Shown here: positions 28,227-37,101 of the stretch, piece by piece
Layout: every line of letters starts with the position of its first letter
How positions within the stretch are numbered: the first letter of the stretch is position 1
Assembly: GCA_024685175.1 (NCBI GenBank)
Contig: JAIKWD010000003.1
Location: forward strand, 124,001-188,000
DNA from: Bacteroidales bacterium
Lineage (GTDB): Bacteria; Bacteroidota; Bacteroidia; Bacteroidales; WCHB1-69
Reading direction: 5' to 3'
DNA length: 64,000 nt
Notes under the pieces: model-generated
The model's database searches: none
What the model was told of the DNA's origin: nothing
The model's input: only the letters and a program-made list of their open reading frames with translations
Program-made: the position numbers and the translations under genes

Positions 28227-29240
28227 ATGGACGAACTACAACCCCCGTCGCAGCCCAAGATTCTCGTTATCCGATTAAGCTCAATCGGAGACATTGTGCT
28301 GACAACCCCTATTGTGCGGGCGATCAAGACACAAGTGGAAGGTGGTGCCTTCGTGCATTACCTTACTAAAGAGGCCAATGTGCCTGTGATCAAGCCCAAT
28401 CCTTACATTGACAAAATACATGTCTATAATTCAGCGGATCTACCGTCGTTGATACGAGAACTTGCCGTCGAAAATTTCGATGTAATCATTGACCTCCACA
28501 ACAACCATCGCTCACGTCAGGTTATTCGCCATTTAAAGGTTCCTCATTTCACCTATAGGAAGTACACATTCAGGAGAGACCTTTGTGTTGCGCTGAAGCT
28601 GAATTTCATGCCGGATGAGCATATCGTAAACCGCTATTTTCAAGCAGTATTTCCAATTGATGTGCAAAACGACCACAAGGGCTTGGACTTTGTCATCCCA
28701 GAAGGCGCTGATTTTGACGAGGAAGACCTGCCTATGGTTTTTGAAGACGGTTTTGTGGCCGTTGTATTGGCTGGCGCACATGCTACCAAGCGCATACCGG
28801 CTATGAAGATAGTGGAGATTGGCAGTATTCTGCATAAACCTATTATGCTGTTGGGGGGCAAAGATGTTTATGAGGTAGGTGAAATGATTGTTTCCGAGCT
28901 TGGAGACAGAGCTTTCAACGGTTGCGGCAAGTATTCACTCTATCAATCCTGCTCCATCCTAAAACAGGCAGACTGTGTCATCACCGGTGATACGGGATTG
29001 ATGCACATTGCCGCTGCATTCCAGAAGCCCATTGCCGTGCTATGGGGCAACACCATCCCCGAATTCGGGATGTACCCCTATATGCCAGGACAGCGCGAAA
29101 TGTTCCGTAACTTTGAGGTGTGCCCGCTTGCCTGCAGGCCCTGCTCAAAACTGGGACGTAAAAAGTGCCCCAGAAAGCATTTTAAATGTATGAACAACAT
29201 CCCTGCCATCGAAGTGGCCGACTGGGTCAATCAATTTTAA
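28227..29240 (+). CDS. Glycosyltransferase family 9 (heptosyltransferase-like)
   Basis: The 337-residue product has the GT9 N-terminus (KILVIRLSSIGDIVLTTPIV) and the C-terminal sugar-nucleotide site (VITGDTGLMHIAAAFQKPI, then LWGNTIPEFG). The family includes WaaC and WaaF, which add ADP-heptose to LPS inner core. The donor here is not proven. A cysteine-rich tail (CPLACRPCSKLGRKKCPRKH) resembles that of many Bacteroidota members. It starts 14 nt after the acyltransferase and ends 3 nt before lpxH. Confidence 0.88.
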   Translation: MDELQPPSQPKILVIRLSSIGDIVLTTPIVRAIKTQVEGGAFVHYLTKEANVPVIKPNPYIDKIHVYNSADLPSLIRELAVENFDVIIDLHNNHRSRQVIRHLKVPHFTYRKYTFRRDLCVALKLNFMPDEHIVNRYFQAVFPIDVQNDHKGLDFVIPEGADFDEEDLPMVFEDGFVAVVLAGAHATKRIPAMKIVEIGSILHKPIMLLGGKDVYEVGEMIVSELGDRAFNGCGKYSLYQSCSILKQADCVITGDTGLMHIAAAFQKPIAVLWGNTIPEFGMYPYMPGQREMFRNFEVCPLACRPCSKLGRKKCPRKHFKCMNNIPAIEVADWVNQF

Positions 29241-29243
29241 ACT

Positions 29244-30035
29244 ATGCCAGAGAAACTGTTCACCGATCCCATTGTACTGCAAGGCGACATGTTGTTTGTG
29301 TCGGACGCTCATCTATGTACGCCACCTGACGATGCCAGCCGTCAGCGCGAGGAATCATTGATACAACTTCTCAAACAACATAAAAATCATTTAAAACATC
29401 TATTTCTACTTGGAGATATCTTCGATTTCTGGTTCGAGTATCGGGACGTAGTGCCCAAAGGCTATTTTCGCCTTTTCAACTTGTTTTATGAGTTACACCA
29501 TAACGGGGTGGAAATCTATTACTTTACCGGAAATCATGATATGTGGGTACTAAACTACCTGACAGAGGAATTAGGTGTTCATGTCTTCAACCGACAACAG
29601 GCGTTTGTCCTTAACGGCAAACGTTGCTTGGTAGGCCACGGCGATGGACTGGGAGGCAAGCAAAGACGCTATCGTTTTATCAAGTGGCTTTTTGGGCTCA
29701 AATCCAACTATGTATTATATAGCATGTTGCATCCAAGACAGGCTTTCTCTATAGCCCGACATATCTCCGCATCCAGTCGGGCGGCGCACAAGCCGGAAGG
29801 GCTGCAATTCCAAAAAGAAGCCGAATTCCAAATTCAGTATGCACGACAAGTGATGCAGCAAGAACAAGTTGACTGTTTTATCTACGCTCACCGCCACGTA
29901 CCTATAGAGTACAAGCTAGATGATAACACCTACTTCTTCAACTCAGGGGATTGGATCATCCATTTCTCTTATATCACCTTTTGGGAAGAGTCTCAAACTC
30001 CCGTTTTGGAAAGGTTCATTGTTCAAAACAAATAA
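29244..30035 (+). CDS. lpxH: UDP-2,3-diacylglucosamine diphosphatase
   Basis: The 263-residue calcineurin-like metallophosphoesterase has the complete metal-site set: D21 and H23 (SDAHL), GDIFDFW (57-63), GNHD (96-99), GHGD (131-134) and HRHVP. LpxH cleaves UDP-diacylglucosamine to lipid X in lipid A biosynthesis at the inner membrane. The length fits Bacteroidota LpxH. It is the third gene of a compact envelope operon. A generic phosphoesterase is possible, but the DFWFEYR segment is typical of LpxH. Confidence 0.88.
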   Translation: MPEKLFTDPIVLQGDMLFVSDAHLCTPPDDASRQREESLIQLLKQHKNHLKHLFLLGDIFDFWFEYRDVVPKGYFRLFNLFYELHHNGVEIYYFTGNHDMWVLNYLTEELGVHVFNRQQAFVLNGKRCLVGHGDGLGGKQRRYRFIKWLFGLKSNYVLYSMLHPRQAFSIARHISASSRAAHKPEGLQFQKEAEFQIQYARQVMQQEQVDCFIYAHRHVPIEYKLDDNTYFFNSGDWIIHFSYITFWEESQTPVLERFIVQNK

Positions 30036-30160
30036 TCCGTCGCTAGAATCCAAGACGCTGGCCCTCGGGCTTTAACAAGGCGAGTAGGCTGTCGCCAGAG
30101 GTCGGCAAACGTGTTGCAAAATTGCTGATTTTTTGCGACCTTTGCACCGTTTTTTAGTTT

Positions 30161-31081
30161 ATGAATATGGAAAATGAACACAATATCATCCCTCCCGATC
30201 ACAAGGCCGGATTCGTCAACCTCATCGGCAATCCCAACGTGGGTAAGAGTACGTTGATGAACCAACTTGTGGGCGAGAAAATCTCGATTATGACCTCCAA
30301 GGCGCAGACCACGCGCCACCGCATCAAAGGCATTGTCAACGGCGACGACTTTCAAATCGTCTATTCCGACCTGCCCGGCGTGCTCGACCCTGCCTATATG
30401 ATGCAGAAAATGATGATGAAATTCGTCATCGACTCTTTGCAGGACGCAGACATCATCCTCTACCTGATCGAGTGCGGAGAGACCCGCTATAATGCGGAAC
30501 TTGTGGAAAAGATCAAAACCTTGGGCCGTCCTGTAGTGTTGGTTATCAACAAAATAGACAAATTCACCGAAGAGCAGACGGAGGCGTCCCGTACGTTTTG
30601 GCAAGAGGTATTTCCCGATGCCGACGTGATCGCCGTCTCTGCCCTCAAGGGTACCAATATCGATAAACTGCGCGACCGCATCGTGGCGTTGCTGCCGATT
30701 TGCCCCCCCTATTTTCCGAAGGATGCTCTCACCGACCGGCCGATGCGCTTCTTCGTGTCCGAACTCATCCGCGAACAGATTCTTCTTCAATACAAAAAGG
30801 AAATCCCCTATAGTGTTGAAGTAGTGGTGGATAGTTATAAGGAAGACGAAAATCTCGTTCGGATCGGCGCCACCCTTTACGTGGAACGCGACACCCAAAA
30901 GGCCATCATCATCGGCAGCAAGGGCGTGGCTATCAAGAAACTCGGCACCGACGCCCGCGCCTCCATCGAAGACTTCCTTCAAAAACACATCTTCCTCGAC
31001 CTCTCCGTCAAAGTGCTCAAAGACTGGCGCAACAGCGAACTCAGTATGAGACGCTTTGGCTATGATCTTGGGGAAAATTGA
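30161..31081 (+). CDS. era: GTPase Era
   Basis: The 306-residue product has G1 GNPNVGKS (23-30), an effector region with KAQTTRHRIKG, G3 DLPG (70-73), G4 NKID (130-133) and a C-terminal KH domain with VIIGSKGVAIKKLG-type residues. Era binds the 3' end of 16S rRNA and helps mature the 30S subunit. Here it is alone. A -7-like GACCTTTG at 30137-30144 is the only promoter candidate seen. A 357-residue open frame exists on the opposite strand but has no family features. Confidence 0.96.
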   Translation: MNMENEHNIIPPDHKAGFVNLIGNPNVGKSTLMNQLVGEKISIMTSKAQTTRHRIKGIVNGDDFQIVYSDLPGVLDPAYMMQKMMMKFVIDSLQDADIILYLIECGETRYNAELVEKIKTLGRPVVLVINKIDKFTEEQTEASRTFWQEVFPDADVIAVSALKGTNIDKLRDRIVALLPICPPYFPKDALTDRPMRFFVSELIREQILLQYKKEIPYSVEVVVDSYKEDENLVRIGATLYVERDTQKAIIIGSKGVAIKKLGTDARASIEDFLQKHIFLDLSVKVLKDWRNSELSMRRFGYDLGEN

Positions 31082-31150
31082 GGACTCAGAATTCAAAATT
31101 CAAAGTGTATTCAATGATCCAGTACAGGCGTTGTGTACAACGTCTCTGAC

Positions 31151-31207
31151 CACTAACCACTATCAACTACTAATTTCTATTTCACTAATTACTAATCACT
31201 AATCACT
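31151..31207. repeat. 7-bp-phased degenerate repeat directly before hutI
   Basis: Units such as CACTAAC, CACTATC, CACTAAT, TACTAAT and CACTAAT follow one another, with two exact ACTAATC copies (31191-31204). They run right up to the hutI ATG. On the other strand the core reads ATTAGTG, so TTAG recurs as at 9414 and 11989. No Shine-Dalgarno sequence is visible between the repeat and the ATG. Confidence 0.65.
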
Positions 31208-32461
31208 ATGTCTTTTCTCATCAAAAACATCAAGCAATTGGTCCAGGCGGAGACCAAGTCCGTCAAGTTTCGTGCAGGTAAGGAAATGCAGAACCTGCCC
31301 ATCATAGAAAATGCCTATCTTTTGACCGAAGGCGACAAAATCAAGGATTTCGGCAAGATGGAAGAGTTGACCGCTGACAAATTGGCCAAGGTCAAAGGTA
31401 AGGTTACCGAAATTGACGCCACGGGACGTATGGTGTTTCCCTCTTTTTGCGACTCGCACACGCACATCGTGTATGCGGGCAGTCGTGAGGTGGAGTACAT
31501 CGACAAGATCAAGGGCTTGAGTTATGAAGAGATAGCCAAGCGCGGCGGCGGCATCCTGAACTCCGCCAAACGTTTGCACGAAACCTCCGAGGAGGAGCTG
31601 TTCGACAGTGCGTGGCTCCGGCTCGAAGAGATGGCTTCGTACGGCACGGGTGCCGTGGAGATCAAGAGCGGTTACGGCCTCTCCACGGAGGACGAGCTCA
31701 AGATGCTGCGCGTGATCCGCAAGCTGAAAGAGAAGTCTCCGCTCACCATCAAGGCCAACTTCCTCGGCGCGCACGCCGTGCCCCTCAAATACAAGCAGAA
31801 CCCCGACGAGTACGTGGACCTCATCATCAACGAGATGATTCCGATGGTGGCCGCCGAAGATCTCGCCGACTACATCGACGTGTTCTGCGACAAGGGCTTC
31901 TTTACCTGCGAGCAGACCGAGCGAATGCTGATGCAAGGCATCAAGTACGGCTTGCGACCCAAAATCCACGCCAACGAGATGGCGAACTCCGGTGGCATTC
32001 AGGTGGGCGTCAAGTACAATGCCCTCTCCGTGGACCATTTGGAATACACGGGCGACGAAGAGATTGCCGCGCTCAAGGGCAGCGAGACTATGCCCACAAT
32101 CCTGCCCGGCGCCGCCTTCTTCCTCGGTATGGTCTGCGCCCCTGCCCGCAAAATGATGGACAGCGGCCTGCCTGTGGCCCTGGCGTCCGACTTCAACCCG
32201 GGCTCTTGCCCCTCTGGCAACATGCAACTCGTGCTGGCAATGGGCTCCGTGATGTACAAGATGCTCACGGAAGAGGCCGTCAACGCCACTACCATCAACA
32301 CCGCATACGCGATGGGCGAACACGAGACATTGGGCACCATCACCCAAGGAAAGAAAGCCAACTTCTTCATCACCAAGCCGATGGACACCATCTACTTTAT
32401 GAGCTACGCCTTCGGCAGCAACAAGGTCGAACACTATTTTCTCAACGGTAAGAAAATGTAG
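31208..32461 (+). CDS. hutI: Imidazolonepropionase
   Basis: The 417-residue amidohydrolase has the metal motif DSHTHIVYAG (H84, H86) and the SGYGLSTEDELKML block. Downstream come NFLGAHAVP, KIHANEMANSGG and the SDFNPGSCPSGN loop that are specific to HutI. It converts imidazolonepropionate to formiminoglutamate in histidine degradation. The other hut genes are not in this window, so it is unlinked here. The upstream gap carries no good promoter box but holds a 7-bp repeat. Its stop lies 2 nt from the stop of the convergent CotH gene. Confidence 0.94.
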   Translation: MSFLIKNIKQLVQAETKSVKFRAGKEMQNLPIIENAYLLTEGDKIKDFGKMEELTADKLAKVKGKVTEIDATGRMVFPSFCDSHTHIVYAGSREVEYIDKIKGLSYEEIAKRGGGILNSAKRLHETSEEELFDSAWLRLEEMASYGTGAVEIKSGYGLSTEDELKMLRVIRKLKEKSPLTIKANFLGAHAVPLKYKQNPDEYVDLIINEMIPMVAAEDLADYIDVFCDKGFFTCEQTERMLMQGIKYGLRPKIHANEMANSGGIQVGVKYNALSVDHLEYTGDEEIAALKGSETMPTILPGAAFFLGMVCAPARKMMDSGLPVALASDFNPGSCPSGNMQLVLAMGSVMYKMLTEEAVNATTINTAYAMGEHETLGTITQGKKANFFITKPMDTIYFMSYAFGSNKVEHYFLNGKKM

Positions 32462-32463
32462 GA

Positions 32464-34296
32464 TTAGGGGGCGACGACAATCTTGCGTCCCATCCCAGCA
32501 AAGTTCACAAAATACGTCCCGCTCGGTAAGTCGATGCTGAATGTATGACTATTCCTACCTTCAGAATAATATACCAAACTGGAATAAAAACATCTTCCCG
32601 CCATATCCACGATTCTCAATTGGTCCACACCATATGTCTCCGATTCAAACTGGAGGGTAAAATGGTCCTGCACGGGATTGGGATATAGAGCCGTCAGTAT
32701 TGGCCGCTGAGGAGTAATGGAGTCGTGAATGTTGAAGAAGACTTTCACGCTGTCCGTCATATTCTTGACTCTGTCTTTCAGAAAAACATCCACATCACGT
32801 ACGGCAGAGTTCCAAGAGGAAATGCTAACTGGGTTCCCGAATCTTCTGGATTGCCTTGGGATTTCCTGCTTTATTTCATCACAAATGTCTGTCAAAATGC
32901 TGCCTGTGTTCGCATACGATAACACGTTTTTCGACAAAAAAGTATATCTTTCGATGAATTGTCTTCGGAAAGAATCGTTTTGAAGAAGTCTGCGGAAAAG
33001 CAACGTGGCACGAGCATTAGTTGGGTGTTCTTGTTCGCTTTCGCTAGTAGCATTGGCTAAACCGCCGAAGCCTTTTAGCCGAAAACAAGCATCCCCGTCA
33101 AAGAAAATCCAACGCCACTTGCTGTCGCCACTTTGCCAACAACGCATATTGTTGGCAGGCCAATCTTCGTTGGCACTGAAGATCTCAAAAATTTGGTAAT
33201 CCAGAAAATTGTGGATATCCACCAACTCCCCAATATGTTCATACTGCAAGTCATCGGAAAGGTCAGCTCCCTCCACCTCATCCATAAGCTGATGAAATTT
33301 CAGGTTATCACCATCCTGTATTCCTCCAAACCAATTCATGATGACCGAGCACGCATCATCGTCAATGCCGAAGTGATTCTCCACATAGTGGGAATCTCCG
33401 CTCTCTTGCAGATAATATAATCCCCAATACTCGCCATTAAGGAACAAGACGACGGGACGTGCCGCCAGCGTTTCGATTTTCAAGTGGCCGGCAATGCGAC
33501 TGGCGAGGCAGTCCTGAAGCCCTGCTTCTGTCCATGAAGATCTGAAAGGTTTGAGTACGAGGTGCTTGAAACGCACCACATCGCAATTTTCGAAAATCTT
33601 ATACTCAAATCTTCCTTTTCCATATTGATCACGGGCGTAAATTTTGAAGCTTTTTTGCGGTATTCTCCTGCCGTTACCACCATGGGTTCGCAAGCCACCC
33701 TCTTGGTTGAACCCGCCATTGTCCGGATCGTAGTACTCCACATTGCTTCTGCGCTCCCAGTTGATACCATGCTCGTAATAGTTTCCCGTCCATTCGGGAT
33801 TGAGCGTATCCAATAGCAACCCGGGGACCATGATTCCGCTTTCTGGACTGAACAATCCCAACGAGTCCGAACAGATGGACACCACGGGCAATCCATGAAA
33901 ATCACAGCCCAACGACTTGATGAAATAGGATTGTGTGGCCACGGGACCGAGGCGATTGCCTTCGTTGTCGAACACCGCCGCACGGATCACCACTGCTTTA
34001 AGTATAGTGTCGGGTACAAAAAAATACTGCGGTGGAGATATCCTGATCTGGTAAATGTTAGAGGTGGAAAACAAGTGCGCACCCAAGAGAAAAACTCCCT
34101 CATATATGGGCGACGATGAGGTAGGCGTTGTTCCGTTTAAGGTATAGCGAATTTGGTGTGCAGAATTGTCGCACGACAAGGATACTGGAAAGACGTTGTC
34201 ATACTTGCCCCCCTGTTGCGAGAAATGGACCGTCTCTTCCTGAGCGACCAGTGTCATGCACGACAATACAAGGCAAAGAAAAAACCAACGCCTCAT
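32464..34296 (-). CDS. Secreted CotH-kinase-like protein with T9SS sorting domain
   Basis: The 610-residue product has a signal peptide (about 1-19) and a chitobiase/FN3-like beta domain with YTLNGTTPTSSSPIYEG (51-67). The CotH domain covers about 135-480 and includes GLRTHGGNGRRIPQKSFKIY (201-220), LNGEYWGLYYLQE (286-298), NEDWPANN (376-383) and the metal-binding FFDGDACF with D400 and D402. The last 75 residues are a T9SS type A domain (LYPNPVQDHFTLQF ... GTYFVNFAGMGRKIVV). CotH of Bacillus spore coats is an atypical protein kinase, so this may be an exported kinase. The substrate is unknown. It starts 13 nt after the NSS transporter. Confidence 0.88.
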   Translation of the reverse strand: MRRWFFLCLVLSCMTLVAQEETVHFSQQGGKYDNVFPVSLSCDNSAHQIRYTLNGTTPTSSSPIYEGVFLLGAHLFSTSNIYQIRISPPQYFFVPDTILKAVVIRAAVFDNEGNRLGPVATQSYFIKSLGCDFHGLPVVSICSDSLGLFSPESGIMVPGLLLDTLNPEWTGNYYEHGINWERRSNVEYYDPDNGGFNQEGGLRTHGGNGRRIPQKSFKIYARDQYGKGRFEYKIFENCDVVRFKHLVLKPFRSSWTEAGLQDCLASRIAGHLKIETLAARPVVLFLNGEYWGLYYLQESGDSHYVENHFGIDDDACSVIMNWFGGIQDGDNLKFHQLMDEVEGADLSDDLQYEHIGELVDIHNFLDYQIFEIFSANEDWPANNMRCWQSGDSKWRWIFFDGDACFRLKGFGGLANATSESEQEHPTNARATLLFRRLLQNDSFRRQFIERYTFLSKNVLSYANTGSILTDICDEIKQEIPRQSRRFGNPVSISSWNSAVRDVDVFLKDRVKNMTDSVKVFFNIHDSITPQRPILTALYPNPVQDHFTLQFESETYGVDQLRIVDMAGRCFYSSLVYYSEGRNSHTFSIDLPSGTYFVNFAGMGRKIVVAP

Positions 34297-34309
34297 TCCT
34301 TCCTGATTT

Positions 34310-35665
34310 TTAGTTGATGATGCCGGAGACGATGATGAAAAGGAGGGCTATCGGGGCCAGGTAACGTAACACAAAATAGTACAACTCAAAAGCCCTTGCC
34401 TTGATAACACCACCATTGGACAATTCGTCACGCACCTCGACTTTGGGATAGCACCAACCCAAGAAGATGGTCATAAACAGTGCGCCGATAGGCATCAGGT
34501 ATGAGGCAGTGATGAGGTCGAACAGGTCAAAGATGGTCTTGCCGAACAAAGTGGCGTCCTTAAGCGGTCCGAAAGACAGGGTGCAGAGCGCGCCGATGAG
34601 GAACACGATGGCAGTGCATAGGATGGAGGCCGTACTCCGTTTCCAATGGAGCTCTTCCACGGCGAAAGCCACCAGAATTTCCAGCAGCGAGATGGTAGAC
34701 GTGAGGGCGGCGATGCCCAGCAGGACGAAGAAGACAACGGCGAACAAGCCGCCGGCGGGCATACTGTTGAACACGTTGGGCAGTACGATGTAGACCAGTT
34801 CTGGGCCGCTCGCAGGGTCCATTCCGAAGGCGAATACGGCCGGGAATATGACGATCCCGGCCAAGATGGCCACCAAAGAATCGCAGCCGGCAATCCACAG
34901 GCTGGTATTGAACAGTTTGTCCTCCTTGCGGATATAGGAGCCGTAAGTCACCATGGCACCCATGCCGATACTGAGTGAGAAAAACGACTGTCCCAGCGCC
35001 GCCAGGATGCTCGAGCCGTCCAGTTTACTGAAGTCGGGCTTGAAGAGGAAGTTGAGTCCTTCCTTGGTCCCTTCGCCAAGGGTGAGTGAGCGCACGCACA
35101 TCAGGATGAGCAGGAAGAAGAGGACAGGCATCAGGATCTTGGAGACCTTCTCGATGCCTTTTTGCACGCCCATTGTTATGACCACGCCCGTGAGCGTCAG
35201 GAACAGTAGTTGATAGAACAGCGGCCAGAAAGAGCTCTCGGTGAAGGATTGGAAGAGGAGGGTAATGGCCTCCGGCTCTTTGCCAGCGAGCTGGCTGCTG
35301 CACGAGAGCACGATGTAGTTGAGGGTCCATCCGGCCACCACGCTATAGAAGGCGTAGATAAGGAAGGCGCAGACGATGCCGAAGACGCCGAGCACGATCC
35401 ATCCTTTGTGGTTGGGACTGAGGGATTTATAGGCGCCCACCACATTTTTCTGGGAGCGTCTACCAATGATGAACTCCGTCATCATCAGGGGCACGCCGAT
35501 GGTGAGGACGAAGAAGACATACACCAGCAGGAAGGCACCACCGCCGTTTTGTCCGAGCATATACGGAAAGCGCCAGATGTTGCCCAGTCCCACTGCGCCG
35601 CCGGCAGCGGCGAGGATTGCACCCACGTTGGAAGTAAACCCTCTCGAGTTGTCAATAGTAGCCAT
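34310..35665 (-). CDS. Sodium-dependent transporter, NSS/SNF family
   Basis: The 451-residue integral membrane protein has about 11-12 hydrophobic segments. The NSS signature GAVGLGNIWRFPYMLGQNGGGAF in the first membrane segment forms part of the Na+ and substrate sites in LeuT-type carriers. It should import an amino acid or related amine with sodium across the inner membrane. The substrate cannot be assigned. It lies 20 nt downstream of the TPM-domain gene in a long minus-strand run, with no functional link evident. Confidence 0.93.
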   Translation of the reverse strand: MATIDNSRGFTSNVGAILAAAGGAVGLGNIWRFPYMLGQNGGGAFLLVYVFFVLTIGVPLMMTEFIIGRRSQKNVVGAYKSLSPNHKGWIVLGVFGIVCAFLIYAFYSVVAGWTLNYIVLSCSSQLAGKEPEAITLLFQSFTESSFWPLFYQLLFLTLTGVVITMGVQKGIEKVSKILMPVLFFLLILMCVRSLTLGEGTKEGLNFLFKPDFSKLDGSSILAALGQSFFSLSIGMGAMVTYGSYIRKEDKLFNTSLWIAGCDSLVAILAGIVIFPAVFAFGMDPASGPELVYIVLPNVFNSMPAGGLFAVVFFVLLGIAALTSTISLLEILVAFAVEELHWKRSTASILCTAIVFLIGALCTLSFGPLKDATLFGKTIFDLFDLITASYLMPIGALFMTIFLGWCYPKVEVRDELSNGGVIKARAFELYYFVLRYLAPIALLFIIVSGIIN

Positions 35666-35685
35666 TGTTTCTAATTCTGTTATAC

Positions 35686-36486
35686 TTAAAATCTTCCGCC
35701 CGCGCCGCCGCCGCCGAAGCCGCCACCGCCGCCAAAACCTCCGAACCCTCCGCCGAAGCCGCCGCCGAAACCACCTCCAAAACTGCCGCCACCGAAGCTG
35801 GGACCGCCCATATAGGTGGGACCGGTATAATAGCCGCGACCCGTACCACTACTAAAAGGTCCTGGCCCCGAATGATCGTGCTTGCTGAATTTTACAAAAA
35901 TGATAACAATGACAATAAGCATGACCAGGACAAAAACAACAAGTGCTACGCCATCGCCGCCGGTGTCAACCTCCTGCACGGAAATTTCACCTGCTGCCAA
36001 TGGCATTATGTACGCCAACGCCGAGTCAACAGCGGCATAGTAATTGCCCCGTTTGAGCTCAGGGATCATTTTGCGTTCTATGATACGCTTGGCAATAGCA
36101 TCGGGAATAACCGGCTCTAGATCATAGCCCACGGAAATATATACATCCCCATTACCACTATTGCTAGGTTTAATGAGAATGACCACACCGTTTCTATGAC
36201 CTTTGGAACGAACGCCCCAACGCTCTCCTATCTCATAGGCAAACTCTGCCGCCGAATAGCCGCCGAGATCATCAACGGTGACTACACAAATAACGTTGGA
36301 AGTACTATCGTTAAAAGCTACCAAACGCTGCTCCATGTTTTCAACCTGAGCCGGAGTCATCACCCCTGAAAAGTCGTTGACTAATCTGGGCGGATTCGGC
36401 ACGGGAGGGATGGGAGCGGAGTCTGTTCGGGCAAAGCTGCCCAACAACACTCCCCAAAAGAACAGAAACAGCGCAAGTTTCTTCAT
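35686..36486 (-). CDS. TPM-domain (YgcG-like) membrane protein with Gly-Phe-rich tail
   Basis: From ATG 36486 the product is 266 residues. It has a signal peptide (KKLALFLFFWG...), a TPM domain (about 30-170, VNDFSGVMTPAQVENMEQRL and SVGYDLEPVIPDA) and one transmembrane helix (about 180-200). The cytoplasmic tail is made of GGGFGGGFGG-like repeats, coded by a CCGCCGAAACC-type repeat at 35700-35790. An in-frame GTG at 36498 overlaps the lemA stop but adds only four residues before this ATG. The pairing with LemA is a very common conserved neighbourhood. Function is unknown, possibly membrane or photosystem-repair-like quality control. Confidence 0.87.
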   Translation of the reverse strand: MKKLALFLFFWGVLLGSFARTDSAPIPPVPNPPRLVNDFSGVMTPAQVENMEQRLVAFNDSTSNVICVVTVDDLGGYSAAEFAYEIGERWGVRSKGHRNGVVILIKPSNSGNGDVYISVGYDLEPVIPDAIAKRIIERKMIPELKRGNYYAAVDSALAYIMPLAAGEISVQEVDTGGDGVALVVFVLVMLIVIVIIFVKFSKHDHSGPGPFSSGTGRGYYTGPTYMGGPSFGGGSFGGGFGGGFGGGFGGFGGGGGFGGGGAGGRF

Positions 36487-36497
36487 GATGGATCTCA

Positions 36498-37097
36498 CTA
36501 GTTAAAGTTGAATTCCACTTCGGGGGCTTTGTCTGCACCCTCAGAAGCTTGAAAATAACCTTTCTTGTCGAAATTAAACAGTCCGGCAATGATGTTGTTC
36601 GGGAACTTGCGGATGTAGGTATTGTAATCTTTCACCACCTCATTGAATTTGTTACGCTCCACATTGATGCGGTTTTCCGTACCTTCCAACTGGGCTTGCA
36701 ATTCCAAGAAGTTTTGGTTTGCTTTCAATTCAGGGTAACGCTCCACAACAACCATCAAGCGGCTTAATGCAGAACTGAGTTCGTCTTGAGCCTTCTGGAA
36801 TTGGGCGATGGAATTTTCGTTGAGGTTGTTGGCATCAACTTGAATAGATGAGGCTTTGGAACGAGCATTGATAACGGCTTCCAAAGTTCCTTTCTCATAA
36901 TCGGCGGCTCCTTGTACAGATTTCACCAAGTTAGGAATAAGGTCCATACGGCGTTGATAAGCGCTCTCTACGTTGGCCCATTGGCCGGAGCATGCCTCGT
37001 CTTTGTTGACCATGGTGTTGTAAGGGGCGACCATCATGGCAACTAAAGCAAGAATTACGACTACGATAATGATAATAGTTACTAATACTTTTTTCAT
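36498..37097 (-). CDS. lemA: LemA family protein
   Basis: The 199-residue product has one N-terminal membrane anchor (about 4-24) followed by a helical LemA domain, with YNTMVNKDEACSGQWANVESAYQRRMDL as its hallmark start. LemA proteins expose most of the chain outside the inner membrane. Their molecular job is not settled. It starts 4 nt after waaA and runs into the TPM-domain gene, the usual LemA-TPM pair. Confidence 0.92.
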   Translation of the reverse strand: MKKVLVTIIIIVVVILALVAMMVAPYNTMVNKDEACSGQWANVESAYQRRMDLIPNLVKSVQGAADYEKGTLEAVINARSKASSIQVDANNLNENSIAQFQKAQDELSSALSRLMVVVERYPELKANQNFLELQAQLEGTENRINVERNKFNEVVKDYNTYIRKFPNNIIAGLFNFDKKGYFQASEGADKAPEVEFNFN

Positions 37098-37101
37098 GTG
37101 A

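Noticed and set aside
30023..31096. Minus-strand open frame of 357 codons, longer than era itself
   Set aside because: era on the opposite strand has complete GTPase motifs and a KH domain. The minus frame is rich in His, Val and Asp as expected of a shadow.
31199..32434. Minus-strand open frame of 411 codons opposite hutI
   Set aside because: Shadow of the GC-rich hutI gene, with no recognisable domain.
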